DNA from: Vigna angularis
Taxonomy: Eukaryota; Streptophyta; Magnoliopsida; Fabales; Fabaceae
Assembly: GCF_016808095.1 (NCBI RefSeq)
Contig: NC_068970.1
Span: 42,381,630 to 42,445,629, forward strand
DNA: 64,000 nucleotides
Direction: 5' to 3'
Within the stretch, counting starts at the first letter, position 1, and each line of letters opens with the position of its first letter. Shown in pieces: positions 35,290 to 46,050 of this stretch. The notes under the pieces are model-generated. The model made no database searches. It was not told the origin of the DNA and worked only from the letters and a program-made list of their open reading frames with translations. The translations under genes and the position numbers were made by a program.

Positions 35290-36333
35290 TGGGGATAAGG
35301 TTCCCTCATCTTGTCCTCTAGCTCTCAGGTAGAGTCGCCTGTCCTATCATCCCAAACGACCTTGACGAGTCTGACAGTCTTCCCCCTGGGCTGTTTGGTT
35401 TGGATTTCCTCAACTCTAACTGGCTGCACCTCCACAGACAAGTCTTCCCTAACTTGAACATCTTCAGCCTCTAATACATGTGAAGGGTCCGACACATACT
35501 TCCTGAGTTGAGAGACGTGGAATACTGGATGAAGATTTGCAAGCTGAGGTGGCATGACTATCTCATAGGCAACCGATCCTATACGCCTCAGAATCTGGTA
35601 AGGACCAAGGTACCTAGGAGATAATTTCCTAGCACGAATGGCTCTTCCTACACCAGTAATAGGAGTCACTCGGAGGAACACATGATCCCCAACTGCAAAC
35701 TCTAATGGTCTCTGCCTTTGATCAGCATATGATTTCTGTCGGCTTTGAGACGCCTTCATTCTTTCTTGAATCAACTTCACTTTATCCGTAGTTTGTTGTA
35801 CAAGTTCTGGCACAGTCAATAAGGACTCACCCTCTTGAAACCAACACAGAGGGGTTCGGCAACGCCTCCCATACAAGGCCTCAAATGGCGCTGTGCCGAT
35901 ACTAGCCTGGTAGCTACTATTATAAGTGAACTCCACCAATGGTAACACCTCATCCCAAACCCCTAGGTGATCCAAGATACAAGTCCTCAACAAATCTTCA
36001 ACCAACTAGATCGTCCTTCCATACTGCCCATCCGTCTGGGGATGATAGGTCGAGCTCATCTGCAATCTACTACCCATCTAACTCTGCAGTGTTTTCCAAA
36101 ACCTGGAAGTAAACCTAGGGTCTCTGTCTGACACAATACTGGAACGTACTCCATGAAGTCTCACAATCTCCTTAATATAAAGTTGTGTCAGCTTCGCCAT
36201 AGACATCCTCAGGTTGATTGCCAAGAAATGAGCGCTCTTGGTCAACCGATCTACAACCACCCATACAGTATCATGACTTCTCACTGTGCGTGGTAAATGG
36301 GTAACAAAGTCCATGGCTATGTTATCCCACTTC
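35290..36333 (-). pseudogene. G3 integrase with C-terminal chromodomain
   Basis: Minus strand. The integrase core has [14 protein letters not shown] and [16 protein letters not shown], then [15 protein letters not shown]. In-frame stops lie near 36076 and 36009. The core C-terminus follows (EFTYNSSYQASIGTAPFEAL, YGRRCRTPLCW), then the GPY/F region (KLSPRYLGPYQILRRIGSVA), VFHVSQLRKY, and a chromodomain-like tail (RLVKVVWDDRTGDST) with a stop at 35325. Beyond it ELEDKMREPYPHLF can still be read. This fits chromoviruses of the Tekay clade. The core N-terminus is split by C2 at 36333; the upstream part is at 44041-44189. Confidence 0.93.
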
Positions 36334-37224
36334 TGTCGGAACAATCGGTACCGTTATAGAGTTGCGCAGCGGAATAACTTATAAAGCGAAAAGCGTGTTC
36401 GGTCAAACTCTTAATAGGATGGTCCGTTTTAGAAATTTAATTTTCTTAGAGACAAATTTCCAGACAGTTGATGTGCATAAAACAGTAAACAGTATAGAGA
36501 GCAGAAAAAATCACACAAGCAATTTTTATACTCGTTCGATTCAAAAGAATCTACGTCCAGTTGTTAATCACTATAAAAAGTGATTAACGTTTTCACTAAA
36601 ATCAGTTTCACAAGTTTACAATAGAGTAAATGAAACAGAAAAAGATAAAACCTTCCTTCGAACGAACGAACCGGAAGAACAGCAACTTTGCCAACTTGAA
36701 GAGAACCACTCCGACCTTTGACCCACAAAGCGCGAGCTTCTCCTTTTCACAAGACTAGGCAATGCAATGAACTAGCTTTTGGAACTTCCTCATATCACAC
36801 TGTATTCTCAAAAGCTCTATGTTCAACTCCATTTTTCTCTTTTTCTAATCTTCACAAAAAAACCACTATATAGCCAGCTGCTCTGAATATCTAAGGTTAA
36901 GTTTCAACTGCCACGAATAATCGATTATTGTAAGTGATAATCGATTATTCAAGTCCGTTACAGGGTTTTCAAAATGTGATAATCGATTATATGATGTGAT
37001 AATCGATTATTCCTGTATGACTATGTGATAATCGATTATTGCCATTCCATAATCGATTATTGCAGTTAAAAATGCAAATTTACAAACTTTACAAGAATTT
37101 CCTACTACATTTAATTTCTACAAATTGCTTTTAACTAATTCTAATATCTTCTTCAACTAAAACTTCTTGCAACATCATCAAAACAAATTTCTTCAAGATT
37201 TACCAATACTCCTTATTGGTAACA
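36334..37224 (-). repeat. 3' LTR of C2
   Basis: 891 bp, TGTCGGAACAATCGG … TTGGTAACA on the plus strand. It carries a TATA box (minus CTATATAG, 36866-36873) and six AATCGATTA palindromes between about 36915 and 37060. Confidence 0.95.
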
Positions 37225-37436
37225 ATCTCCCCCTTTTTTATGATGATCAAAAATTCAATTTTAAAAGCAATTTTGGCTTACCTGCAAAACATACAAGCTA
37301 ACAGACAACAACAAAGTTAGCAATACCTGTATTAATTTATACTTCTCCCCTTGTATTATTCTTCTCCCCCTTTTTGATCAGAAGCAAAAAGATTTGATGT
37401 TAAAGGCTCCCCCTAAGTATGATCTCCCCCTCAATT
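37225..37436 (-). other. Multiple polypurine tracts of C2
   Basis: Adjacent to the LTR the minus strand reads AAAAAAGGGGGAGAT. Further GGGGAG-type boxes lie near 37342, 37364, 37406 and 37423. Clustered PPT boxes are a known Sirevirus feature. Confidence 0.7.
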
Positions 37437-37577
37437 AAACAAAGTATGCATATAATCAAGAGATCATTTTATTTATGAAAATAAGGATTACATTATAAGA
37501 AGACACATAACAAACATAATTATAACATAGATGAAATAGCAAGCAAACAACAAAACATTCTAACATAGAACCTATAT

Positions 37578-38756
37578 CTAAAACTCAGGACTAGGAGATC
37601 TCTCTGTATGTTGAAGGTTGAGATGATTCTCGATGTTAGATAGGCGAACATCAAGATCAAGAAATTGATCAACCATGTACTCATCAACAGATTGTTGCCA
37701 CTCATAAATCTCCTCAAAGTGTGTTCTTTGTGCTAGACTCATATCCTCTAATTGCTTAGATAATCTAGCAAAATGTTCTTCCATGGAGAGTGAGGAGGAT
37801 GAGGGCATGGTAGATGGACCAGCATCAGAAGGAGCAGCAGCATTAACTGGTTCTGCCATATGAGTATCGATGTCATCATCTTCATCTTCATCAGGATGGT
37901 CATCATCTTTGTGAATGAGAACTCTTCCTCTAGTAATGAATCCCATCTGACGAAAGGTAGTATCGTCAATTTCCGAGCCAACAACTTGAATGGCTTGGAC
38001 AAGTTCTCCTTCAACATTTACACCTTTGTACTCCAAGATTCTAGAAATAAGAAGAGCATAAGGAAATTGATAGGAGTGGGATTTCTTAGCTTTTACCATA
38101 GTGTCAGCAATGAGAGCAGGCCAATCGATGTGTATTTGATTTAGGATCCCATACAGAAGAAGTAGATCCTATTCAGAGCATTGAGCATGATTGGTTGCTC
38201 TAGGACATAGGATCCAGACAAGTAAGTAGTGAATCATCCTTTCTTCAACCTTGAAACCTCCAACAAGCAATTGCCTTCGATTAGTCTGTTGTTCAGGGTG
38301 ACGCAGGAAGGATTGGAAAGTCATCAAGCGATCGAAATCTTGGAGTCCGAGATGAACTTTGACAGCATCATCCCAGATGGGTAGTTGGGCAACGTTGGTC
38401 CACACATCATCATCTAAAATTATGTGGACACCCTTGACTTTAGTGGAAATAATCCCATCTCGATATCTCAAGTTGAAGTAGAACACTCTGATGAGATCGG
38501 GATAAATGCAACCTTTTTACTCCACCAGATTTGAGAGTCCTTGAACATTAAAAATCTCTAGAAATTGAAATCCATAGAAATGGAAAAAATCAAGGCGAAT
38601 ATACTTTACCGCCATGATTCTTCTTTCTTGCCAAGAAGTAACATAGTCCGCATGTTTTCCTTGATCTGAAATCCATCCATTAATGGTTGCCGGACGTGGT
38701 TGAGAGGAAGAGGATGCTCCAGCAGCTCTGCGGCGATGTCTCCTTGAATCTGCCAT
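37578..38756 (-). pseudogene. Env-like third ORF of C2, two premature stops
   Basis: One frame of 393 codons including the terminator runs from ATG at 38756 to 37578, interrupted only by stops near 38517 and 38167. It starts MADSRRHRRRAAGASSSSQP, a basic/serine-rich head. The middle part has IMAVKYIRLDFFHFYGFQFL, RDGIISTKVKGVHIILDDDV and FKVEERMIHYLLVWILCPR. This looks like the plant-transposon protein domain found in Sirevirus 3' ORFs and many plant Gypsy ORFs. The C-terminus is acidic (DEDEDDDIDTH), followed by a coiled coil (SMEEHFARLSKQLEDMSLAQ). No signal peptide or clear membrane anchor is seen, so the env-like name is by position only. Confidence 0.7.
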
Positions 38757-38857
38757 GGAGAAAGGTTGAGGTTGTGATAGTTTGAGAAAGTGAGTAAAAA
38801 TGGAGATTGGGAGCTCAAGATTTTGATTTCAGCAGTTTCTGGGTGCAAAGAGATGTC

Positions 38858-39204
38858 TAATAATCGATTATAGGGGGCTATTTAAAAGAAGAAGGGAAAA
38901 ACTAGCCGTTTATGGTCGTTTTCAGCCGTTATGGGAGGCTCCAACGGCTCTATTTTCGAAACTGTTAGCGTGATAATCGATTATCGTAAGTGATAATCGA
39001 TTATCTGCTCGTTGGTCACATTCCAGAAATTGTGTGATAATCGATTATGTATGAAGATAATCGATTATTTGCTCATGATTTTCCAGGGGTGAATTTGAAG
39101 ATTCATAATCGATTATTGGGTGGGGTAATCGATTATCTCAGTGTAGAGGATGTTGTCCAGGTTGGGAATAATCGATTATGACCTGATGATAATCGATTAT
39201 TAAC
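38858..39204. repeat. Cluster of nine TAATCGATTA-type palindromes
   Basis: About nine AATCGATTA cores, most preceded by GAT or A/T, lie in under 350 bp between the pol stop and the start of the env-like ORF of C2. The same motif is repeated six times in each C2 LTR and is scattered in C1 LTRs. Confidence 0.9.
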
Positions 39205-39246
39205 GCTGATCTTACGAAAATTTGCAAAGAATCATAAATCTGGAGT

Positions 39247-40710
39247 CTAAGACATGTCTAATACCCCTAACTCTCTTCTAAGCTCATAGAATCTATCTTT
39301 AGGCAGGGCTTTAGTAAAGATATCAGCTAATTGATGTAACGTGTCAATGTAATCAATTTGGCAATCTCCTTTTTGAATGTGATCTCTCAAGAAGTGATGT
39401 CTAATTTCAATGTGCTTAGTTCTTGAGTGCATGATGGGGTTCTTAGTTAGGTTGATAGCACTAGTATTATCACATTTCAGAGGAATGTGATCAAGGAAGA
39501 TATCAAAGTCCTCTAGTTGTTGTTTCATCCATAAGATTTGGGCACAACAATTGCCAGCAGCAATGTATTCAGCTTCAGTAGTAGATAAAGCTACACAAGC
39601 TTGTTTCTTTGAATGCCAAGACACTAAAGAACAACCCAGAAAATGACAAGTGCCACTAGTACTTTTCCTATCAATTTTACAACCACCATAGTCTGCATCA
39701 CAATAACCTATTAAACTAAGTGAAGCATCAGATGGATACCAAAGTCCAAAAGAAGTGGTTCCTTTAAGGTATTTCAAAATCCTTTTGACAGCAATTAGAT
39801 GAGATTCTTTAGGATTAGCTTGGTACATAGCACACACACATACAGTTTGCATAATGTCTAGTCTACTAGCAGTTAGATATAGTAAGGATCCTATCATTCC
39901 TCTAAACATGGTTTCATTTACCCCTTCACCAGATTCATCCTTATCTAAATAGCAAGACGTTGCCATAGGTGTGTTGGCTTCTTTACAAGTATCCATACCA
40001 AACTTCTTAAGCACTTCTCTACAATATTTAGTTTGGGAGACAAAAGTTCCCCCATGTATTTGCTTTATTTGCAGTCCTAAGAAGAAGGTAAGCTCACCCA
40101 TCATAGACATCTCAAATTCACCTTGCATTATTTGTGCAAATCCCTCACATAATGAATCATTTGTAGACCCAAAAATAATATCATCTACGTATACTTGAAC
40201 AATCAAGATATGTTTTCCTACTTTCTTAATAAACAAGGTGGAATCAACCTTTCCTCTAGAGAAATCATTTTCAATCAAGAAGGTATTAAGTCTTTCATAC
40301 CAAGACCTAGGTGCCTGTTTAAGACCATACAAGGCCTTTTTCAACTTATAAACATGATTAGGATATTTAAAATCCTCAAAACCAGGAGGTTGACTAACAT
40401 ATACCTCTTCTTTAATAAAACCATTCAAAAATGCACTTTTCACATCCATTTGGTACAATTTAAACTTCATCAAAGAGGCATAAGTAAGTAACAATCTAAT
40501 TGCTTCTAACCTGGCTACCGGAGCGTAAGTTTCATCATAGTCTATACCTTCCTCTTGACAGTAGCCCTTTGCAACTAACCTTGCTTTGTTCTTGGTGATG
40601 TTTCCATCTTCATCAAGCTTGTTTCTAAACACCCACTTTGTTCCAATGATTTGATAATCATCTTGTCTAGGGATGAGTTCCCAAACATCATTCCTTTCAA
40701 ATTGATTCAA
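39247..40710 (-). CDS. C2 reverse transcriptase-RNase H (intact frame)
   Basis: An uninterrupted 487-codon frame. Residues 1-60 hold the RT start ([40 protein letters not shown]). Then come [37 protein letters not shown], the catalytic [14 protein letters not shown] near residue 175, and FFLGLQIKQ. RNase H follows with [15 protein letters not shown] sequence ([20 protein letters not shown]), [42 protein letters not shown] sequence and [17 protein letters not shown]. It is normally part of one gag-pol polyprotein; here it is in the same pol but separated from gag by stops and a deletion. Catalytic residues are present. Confidence 0.93.
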   Translation of the reverse strand: MNQFERNDVWELIPRQDDYQIIGTKWVFRNKLDEDGNITKNKARLVAKGYCQEEGIDYDETYAPVARLEAIRLLLTYASLMKFKLYQMDVKSAFLNGFIKEEVYVSQPPGFEDFKYPNHVYKLKKALYGLKQAPRSWYERLNTFLIENDFSRGKVDSTLFIKKVGKHILIVQVYVDDIIFGSTNDSLCEGFAQIMQGEFEMSMMGELTFFLGLQIKQIHGGTFVSQTKYCREVLKKFGMDTCKEANTPMATSCYLDKDESGEGVNETMFRGMIGSLLYLTASRLDIMQTVCVCAMYQANPKESHLIAVKRILKYLKGTTSFGLWYPSDASLSLIGYCDADYGGCKIDRKSTSGTCHFLGCSLVSWHSKKQACVALSTTEAEYIAAGNCCAQILWMKQQLEDFDIFLDHIPLKCDNTSAINLTKNPIMHSRTKHIEIRHHFLRDHIQKGDCQIDYIDTLHQLADIFTKALPKDRFYELRRELGVLDMS

Positions 40711-40716
40711 TTCTTC

Positions 40717-41363
40717 TTACATAGCAACACACCATTTATCATCTTGAAGAGCTTCCTTTATGTTCTTAGGTTCTACCTGAGACACAAAAGCTACTGTTAA
40801 ACAGAAATTGTTAAGATTGTGTCTAGTAGTTACCCCTTTTAATATATCTCCGATGATGTTGTCCAGAGAAAGTCCTCTTGGTTGCTGATAGCTTTTGGGA
40901 TCAACTACTTGATGTTCGTTTTGTGTTTCTGAAGGATAGTTTTCATTTAGGTACATCTCTTCAAGAGCTTCCCTCAAATAATCCTCATCACCTGCAAGTG
41001 ATTTATTTGACTCAAGAGGAGTCACCTCAAGGTCCACAATTTCGTCAAAAACAACATGCATTGATTCTTCAACTTTCAAGGTTCTTCTATTAAACACCCG
41101 GTATGCTTTCCTAGTTAAGGAATATCCTTGAGACCTTTGTCACATAGTTGGCTTATGCTTAGTAGGTTGTGTTTGAGACCTTCAACACATAACACGTCCT
41201 TTATTGTTAAGGTGTTTCCTCCTCCAATGTCTTCGGTTCCAATGATTCTACCTTTGTTGTTATCCCCATAGGTTACAAAACCTTGTTTCTTCTTCTCAAA
41301 AGATATAAACTTTTTCTTGTCACCAGTCATGTGTCTTGAGCAACCACTGTCAAGATACCACAA
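40717..41363 (-). pseudogene. C2 protease and pol linker, integrase core deleted
   Basis: The protease has WYLDSGCSRHMTGDKKKF (active-site DSG) and LTIKDVLCVEGLKHNLLSIS. Right after SQLCDKGLK the frame jumps to YRVFNRRTLKVEESMHVVFD-type sequence (VFNRRTLKVEESMHVVFDE), the region that normally follows the integrase. The pre-integrase zinc finger and DDE core are therefore missing, a deletion of probably more than 1 kb. A stop lies near 40717. Confidence 0.88.
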
Positions 41364-41622
41364 TGACTTCTTTGACTTAGTAAGTTCCTACAAGACAAAT
41401 TAGAGCAAGAACTTAGGTCCCCAATCTTGTTATGGGTCCTTGGGGTTAGTTTAAATAAACAAATATTATTTCATAACTTTAACCCATTCATATTTCCCAT
41501 TTGGTACACCAAAATGTTTAATGTTGCATTTATTTGATGTGTGACCATGTTTCATGCAGTAAAAACAACAAACCTCATGTACCTTATTTTTCACCAAGGT
41601 TCCTTTTTCAACCCAAACTCTA
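41364..41622 (-). pseudogene. C2 gag-protease junction with second zinc knuckle
   Basis: The minus strand reads CFYCMKHGHTSNKC (C-x2-C-x4-H-x4-C) near 41570-41530, then degraded sequence up to the protease. Stops and a frame change separate it from both neighbours. Confidence 0.7.
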
Positions 41623-43104
41623 CTAGTTCTTTTTTATTTTTGACTTCTTGCTTTGATGCATGACTTTATTTTTCACGTTGTTTTTAGTAGCATTTGTTTT
41701 AACATGTGATTGAGACCTGGTTGCCTTTGCAAGTAAATTCTCTAGTATATCAATATTAAACATATGACTCTTGCATGATAGACACTCAACAAGTTGTGCA
41801 ACAACATCAAATTCAGACAACTTAGTTTCCAGATCACTAACTTTGTTTCTCAAAACAACTTCATCATCTAGTACTTTTTCATATTTCAACTTCAAATCAT
41901 TATGTTCTTTCTTTAGCTTCTTATGAGAAACATCAAGTTTTTCCGATTCATTTAACAAATCAAGAAATGCCTTCTGTAAATCAAATTCATCACTCGACTC
42001 TAAGCTAGAGTCACTTACTTGGCTTCCTGCATCTTCTAAGTCTGCCATTAAGCACAAGTTTGCTTCTTCATCTGAATCGCTTGAGCTTGAAGAACTTGAA
42101 GCATTATCTTCCCAGGCTATGTAAGCTTTCTTTTTCTTTGGAAACTTTCTTTCTTTCTTTTCTTCACTTTTCTTATTCTTTGGACAGCTAGTCTTCACAT
42201 GACCTCTTTCTCCGCATCCATAACATTTAATGCTTGAAGAAGATCCATGATTTTCTTTCCTTTCTTCACGGTATTTGTCTTTTCCCTTTGCTTTCATAAA
42301 TTTTGCAAACTTCTTAATCATAAGACTCATGTTTTCTTCATCATCATCGGAGTCATCATCTTCAATCCTTTTAGAGTTCTTTCCTTTGGAGATCTCGGAC
42401 TTGAAGGCTAGTGTCTTTCTTTTGCCTTGATCTTCTTCAGTCGTCAATCTTCTCAACTCAAGTTCATGCTCACGGAGTTTCCCAAACAAAATTGGCATCG
42501 ACATTTGAGTAAGATTTTGAGACTCAGAGATGGCAGTCACCTTTGGTTGCCAAGACCTGTCCAATGATTTCAAAATTTTTACATTCAATTCATCAGTATC
42601 AAAAGTCTTACCCAACCCTATCAAGTGGTTCACTATGTGAATGAAACGCTTTTGGACATCAGAAATTGTTTTTCCAGGTTGCATTCTGAACATCTCATAC
42701 TCCTGAATGAGAGTGTTCTTCCTTGCACGTTTCACGTCCTATGTTCCTTCATGTGTGACTCTGAGAACCTCCCACATTTCTTGTGTTGTCTTACAAACTG
42801 AAATTCTATAAAACTCATCAAGTACAACAGCAGATGAAATAATGTTGCGAGCCTTAATATCAAATTGAGCTCTTCTATTTTCCTCTGGAGTCCAGTTGAA
42901 GTATGGTTTTTCTACTTCTACACCATCAATAGTTCTTTTTGGAATATAGGGACCATTTAGTACAGCTTCCCAGATGCCTCTGTCAACAGACCCCATGAAA
43001 ATTTCCATTCTGACTTTCCAGAATGCATAGTTATCACCAGTAAAGAGTGGTGGTCTGTTGATGGAAGCACTCTCGGCATATACTTGATTTTGATGACCGG
43101 CCAT
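41623..43104 (-). pseudogene. C2 gag, one in-frame stop
   Basis: ATG at 43104, then PPLFTGDNYAFWKVRMEIF (the Copia Gag N-terminal domain, DUF4219-like) and the capsid-type UBN2 region (IQEYEMFRMQPGKTISDVQK, RFIHIVNHLIGLGKTFDTDE). A CCHC zinc knuckle, CYGCGERGHVKTSC, lies near 42220-42180. A lysine-rich segment, an acidic/serine-rich segment and a coiled coil follow. A single TAG at 42739-42741 divides the otherwise open frame after THEGT. It packages the element RNA in its family. The zinc knuckle is intact. Confidence 0.9.
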
Positions 43105-43135
43105 TTTCGAAAAATTTGAAAAAATATCAAAGCAA

Positions 43136-43147
43136 GCTCTGATACCA
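43136..43147 (-). other. tRNA-iMet primer-binding site of C2
   Basis: The minus strand TGGTATCAGAGC lies two bases inside the right LTR (ACA-AT-TGGTATC), so the right LTR is the 5' LTR. Confidence 0.95.
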
Positions 43148-43149
43148 AT

Positions 43150-44040
43150 TGTCGGAACAATCGGTACCGTTATAGAGTTACGCAGTGGAATAACTTATAA
43201 AGTGGAAAGCGTGTTCGGTCAAACTCTTAATAGGATGGTCCGTTTTAGAAATTTAATTTTCTTAGAGACAAATTTCCAAATAGTTGATGTGCATAAAACA
43301 GTAAACAGTACAGAGAGCAGAAAAAATCACACAAGCAATTTTTATACTGGTTCGATTCAAAAGAATCTACGTCCAGTTGTTAATCACTATAAAAAGTGAT
43401 TAACGTTTTCACTAAAATCAGTTTCACAAGTTTACAATAGAGTAAATGAAACAGAAAAAGATAAAACCTTCCTTCGAACGAACGAACCAGAAGAACAGCA
43501 ACTTTGCCAACTTGAAGAGAACTGCTCCAACCTTTGACCCACAAAGCGCGAGCTTCTCCTTTTCACAAGACTAGGCAATGCAATGAACTAGCTTTTGGAA
43601 CTTCCTCAGATCACACTGTATTCTCAAAAGCTCTGTGTTCAACTCCGTTTTTCTCTTTTTCTAATCTTCACAGAAAAACCACTATATAGCCAGCTGCTCT
43701 GAATATCTAAGGTTAAGTTTCAACTGCCACGAATAATCGATTATTGTAAGTGATAATCAATTATTCAAGTCCGTTACAGGGTTTTCAAAATGTGATAATC
43801 GATTATATGATGTGATAATCGATTATTCCTGTATGACTCTGTGATAATCGATTATTGTCATTCCATAATCGATTATTGCAGTTAAAAATGCAAGTTTACA
43901 ACGTTTACAAGAATTTCCTACTACATTTAATTTCTACAAATTGCTTTTAACTAATTCTAATATCTTCTTCAACTAAAACTTCTTGCAGCATCATCAAAAC
44001 AAATTTCTTCAAGATTTACCAATACTCCTTATTGGTAACA
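43150..44040 (-). repeat. 5' LTR of C2
   Basis: 891 bp, collinear with 36334-37224 without length change. TATA box at 43682-43689. One of its AATCGATTA copies is mutated to AATCAATTA (near 43756). Confidence 0.95.
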
Positions 44041-44189
44041 ATTTCCACTCCGGAATCTCCAACGACTGTAATAAACCTCCAGGTCTTTGATGCTCCACCT
44101 TAGCTTTCTGATAGGTTAAACAAGAAGCAACAAATTGGGCCACATCTTTCTTCATTCCTGACCACCAAAAAAACTTCTTGAGGTCTTGT
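44041..44189 (-). pseudogene. G3 integrase, upstream fragment
   Basis: The minus strand reads LKKFFWWSGMKKDVAQFVAS and KAKVEHQRPGGLLQSLEIPE, the zinc-finger-to-core part of a Gypsy integrase. It joins the fragment that resumes left of C2 at 36333. At about 44189 it ends abruptly in C1 LTR sequence, so G3 is 5'-truncated. Confidence 0.85.
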
Positions 44190-44362
44190 ATTGTCTGTGT
44201 TGATATTTCTCTCTACTCCTTCTCTTTTATTGTCGATGCATCACTTCCTGTTTATTGATTTCAAGAAAGCCAAAGATTTCACAAAGATTTTGGAAAGAAC
44301 AATTTTTAAGAATTAATCCAATTCACCCCCTCTTAGCTTGAGATATAAGACATTTTTTTACA
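44190..44362 (+). repeat. 3' LTR of Copia C1, right part
   Basis: Aligns with 28048-28240 of the 5' LTR, including TTTCAAGAAAGC and ATTCACCCC stretches. Ends TTTTACA, followed by the TSD actag (44363-44367). Confidence 0.9.
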
Positions 44363-44367
44363 ACTAG

Positions 44368-44884
44368 TATCTAACTTTTATTTTCTTCACTATTAACATC
44401 TATTTGAGTTAAGATTACAAAACATTAACCACTTATTTCACTTCATTCCACCTCTGTTATGTAGACACTAGCTTTAAACACCTTGCGTCTAAAAGCATTA
44501 CTCTCTTTTTACCACAATCTATGAGAATATGATTGGATAAAACCAAAAACAAAAAGACCAAAAATTATACATTCATTTCAAAAATCGAAAAGACTTTAGA
44601 AAGAGCACAGGAGAAACTTACTTTCTACATCAAACTGATTGGATAAAAAGATAGATCTCATCATCAAGAATCGTATGGTATACTTTAATCTCATATAAAA
44701 GGGTAAAAAAAAGTCAAATATTTAGAAGAAGTTAAAGGAAAGGGAAGTTTTTATTTTCTAGAAAGATAGTAACTTTTATACAATTTCCTATTTTTATTTA
44801 TACTAAAAAATTAATAATAAATTAATAAAGTGTTTATTATAAAAGTTGGTTTTCATCTATAACATTTTTTAGAGTTGTGTATAT
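44368..44884 (-). pseudogene. G1 pre-RT remnant and 5' LTR
   Basis: Minus-strand reading of 44520-44370 gives LIDCGKKRVMLLDARCLKLV and similar degraded text typical of the protease-RT linker, continuous with the RT at 26932. The segment 44610-44884 is the direct copy of the LTR at 11062-11346. Gag and protease are missing, so an internal deletion separates LTR and RT. The right end lacks a clean TG/CA. Confidence 0.7.
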
Positions 44885-45148
44885 AACTCAAAAGTTAATT
44901 AGAAACATTATTTAACAAATTTAAAAAAATATAACAGTTAAATTAATTAATATTAAAAAATGTAACAGTTAAATTAAAATCATTATATTTATTTATTATT
45001 TAAATTTATTATTATTTAAGTTTCAAGATTAAACTGTATCAAAATTTAATACAAATAAATTATAATTTCATGTTAAAAATTAAAAACTAAATTATATACT
45101 ATATTTTTTTTATTTTCTCATGCATAGAAAAATTAAATTAAGGTTATA

Positions 45149-45197
<49 letters not shown>

Positions 45198-46050
45198 ATT
45201 TTAAAATTTTCAAAATAAGAATAAAATGGATGAAATTTTCCTTGAAAAATTGACTATTATAGTGAAAGGAAAATCTACAAAATTTTGTTGAAATCCCTCC
45301 CGTTTCAATCAGCCCAGAATTAACTTCCTACTTGATACAACATTATTGCTTTAACATCTGAATTCGCAATTACCATGATACAGAGTGATACAAGAAAATT
45401 CGTTTGAAAGTGGAAAGCAAATATTTTTCTTTTCGTTGTAAAAAGATAACAGATACGCAGGTCAACAAAAACAACTAGCCTTTTCGTTTCCACGTAGATA
45501 TACCAGAATGTTGCAAAACACAAAATATAAAAAGACAGATACTGTGGTCAAAATTAATTGAAGAATCAGCGGCACAACACTTAATCATTCTTCAGCTTGA
45601 CCTTGGAATCCCATTAAGATTGATTAAATAATTGTAACGATCAACTGACAAATATGACCTAACTCAGATGTGTCTGTCTGTGATGAGAAAAGAATAAAAT
45701 AAATGCCTGAATTGCAGTTAAAAGATAACCAATGCTAAATAAATTATTGAACCGAACCGCTGAGGTATGGTCTAAATATAAGTACAAAATCAAAGGATTT
45801 TAATTTGTAAACAAAAAGACGTGAATTACAATAGCAAAATACCTGGGAACCTAAAGGTGTGAACTATACACATACCCACCAACCACCACCAGCAATAACC
45901 TAATTAACCACCATATCAAAACTATCATCATATTCAAGAATTCTATTCCCTCTCTATACACCAGAAAAAAGAAAAAACAGAAAAAAAAAAAAAAATCAAC
46001 CCAGGAATTTAACTAAATGAAAGGATGAAATAAAACAAATTATGGTATTC
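44885..46050. other. Intergenic region and XTH 3' UTR
   Basis: AT-rich. It contains an (AT)n tract at about 45150-45194. The last few hundred bases before 46051 are the presumed 3' UTR of the XTH gene. No other gene recognised. Confidence 0.6.

Larger units (their letters stand above)
36334..44040 (-). mobile_element. Copia C2, Sirevirus-like, integrase-deleted
   Basis: Two 891-bp LTRs, tRNA-iMet PBS, gag, protease, RT-RNase H, an extra env-like ORF after pol, and several PPT-like boxes, all on the minus strand. The target sequence acttc (36329-36333) reappears as atttc (44041-44045), a 5-bp TSD with one mutation. I count roughly two dozen LTR-LTR differences by eye. The extra 3' ORF and multiple PPT boxes are Sirevirus characters. 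The integrase core is missing, so it needs a helper. Confidence 0.93.

Noticed and set aside
36362..36583. 73-codon frame, also at 43202-43399
   Set aside because: Both copies are in C2 LTRs; similarity comes from the LTR duplication.
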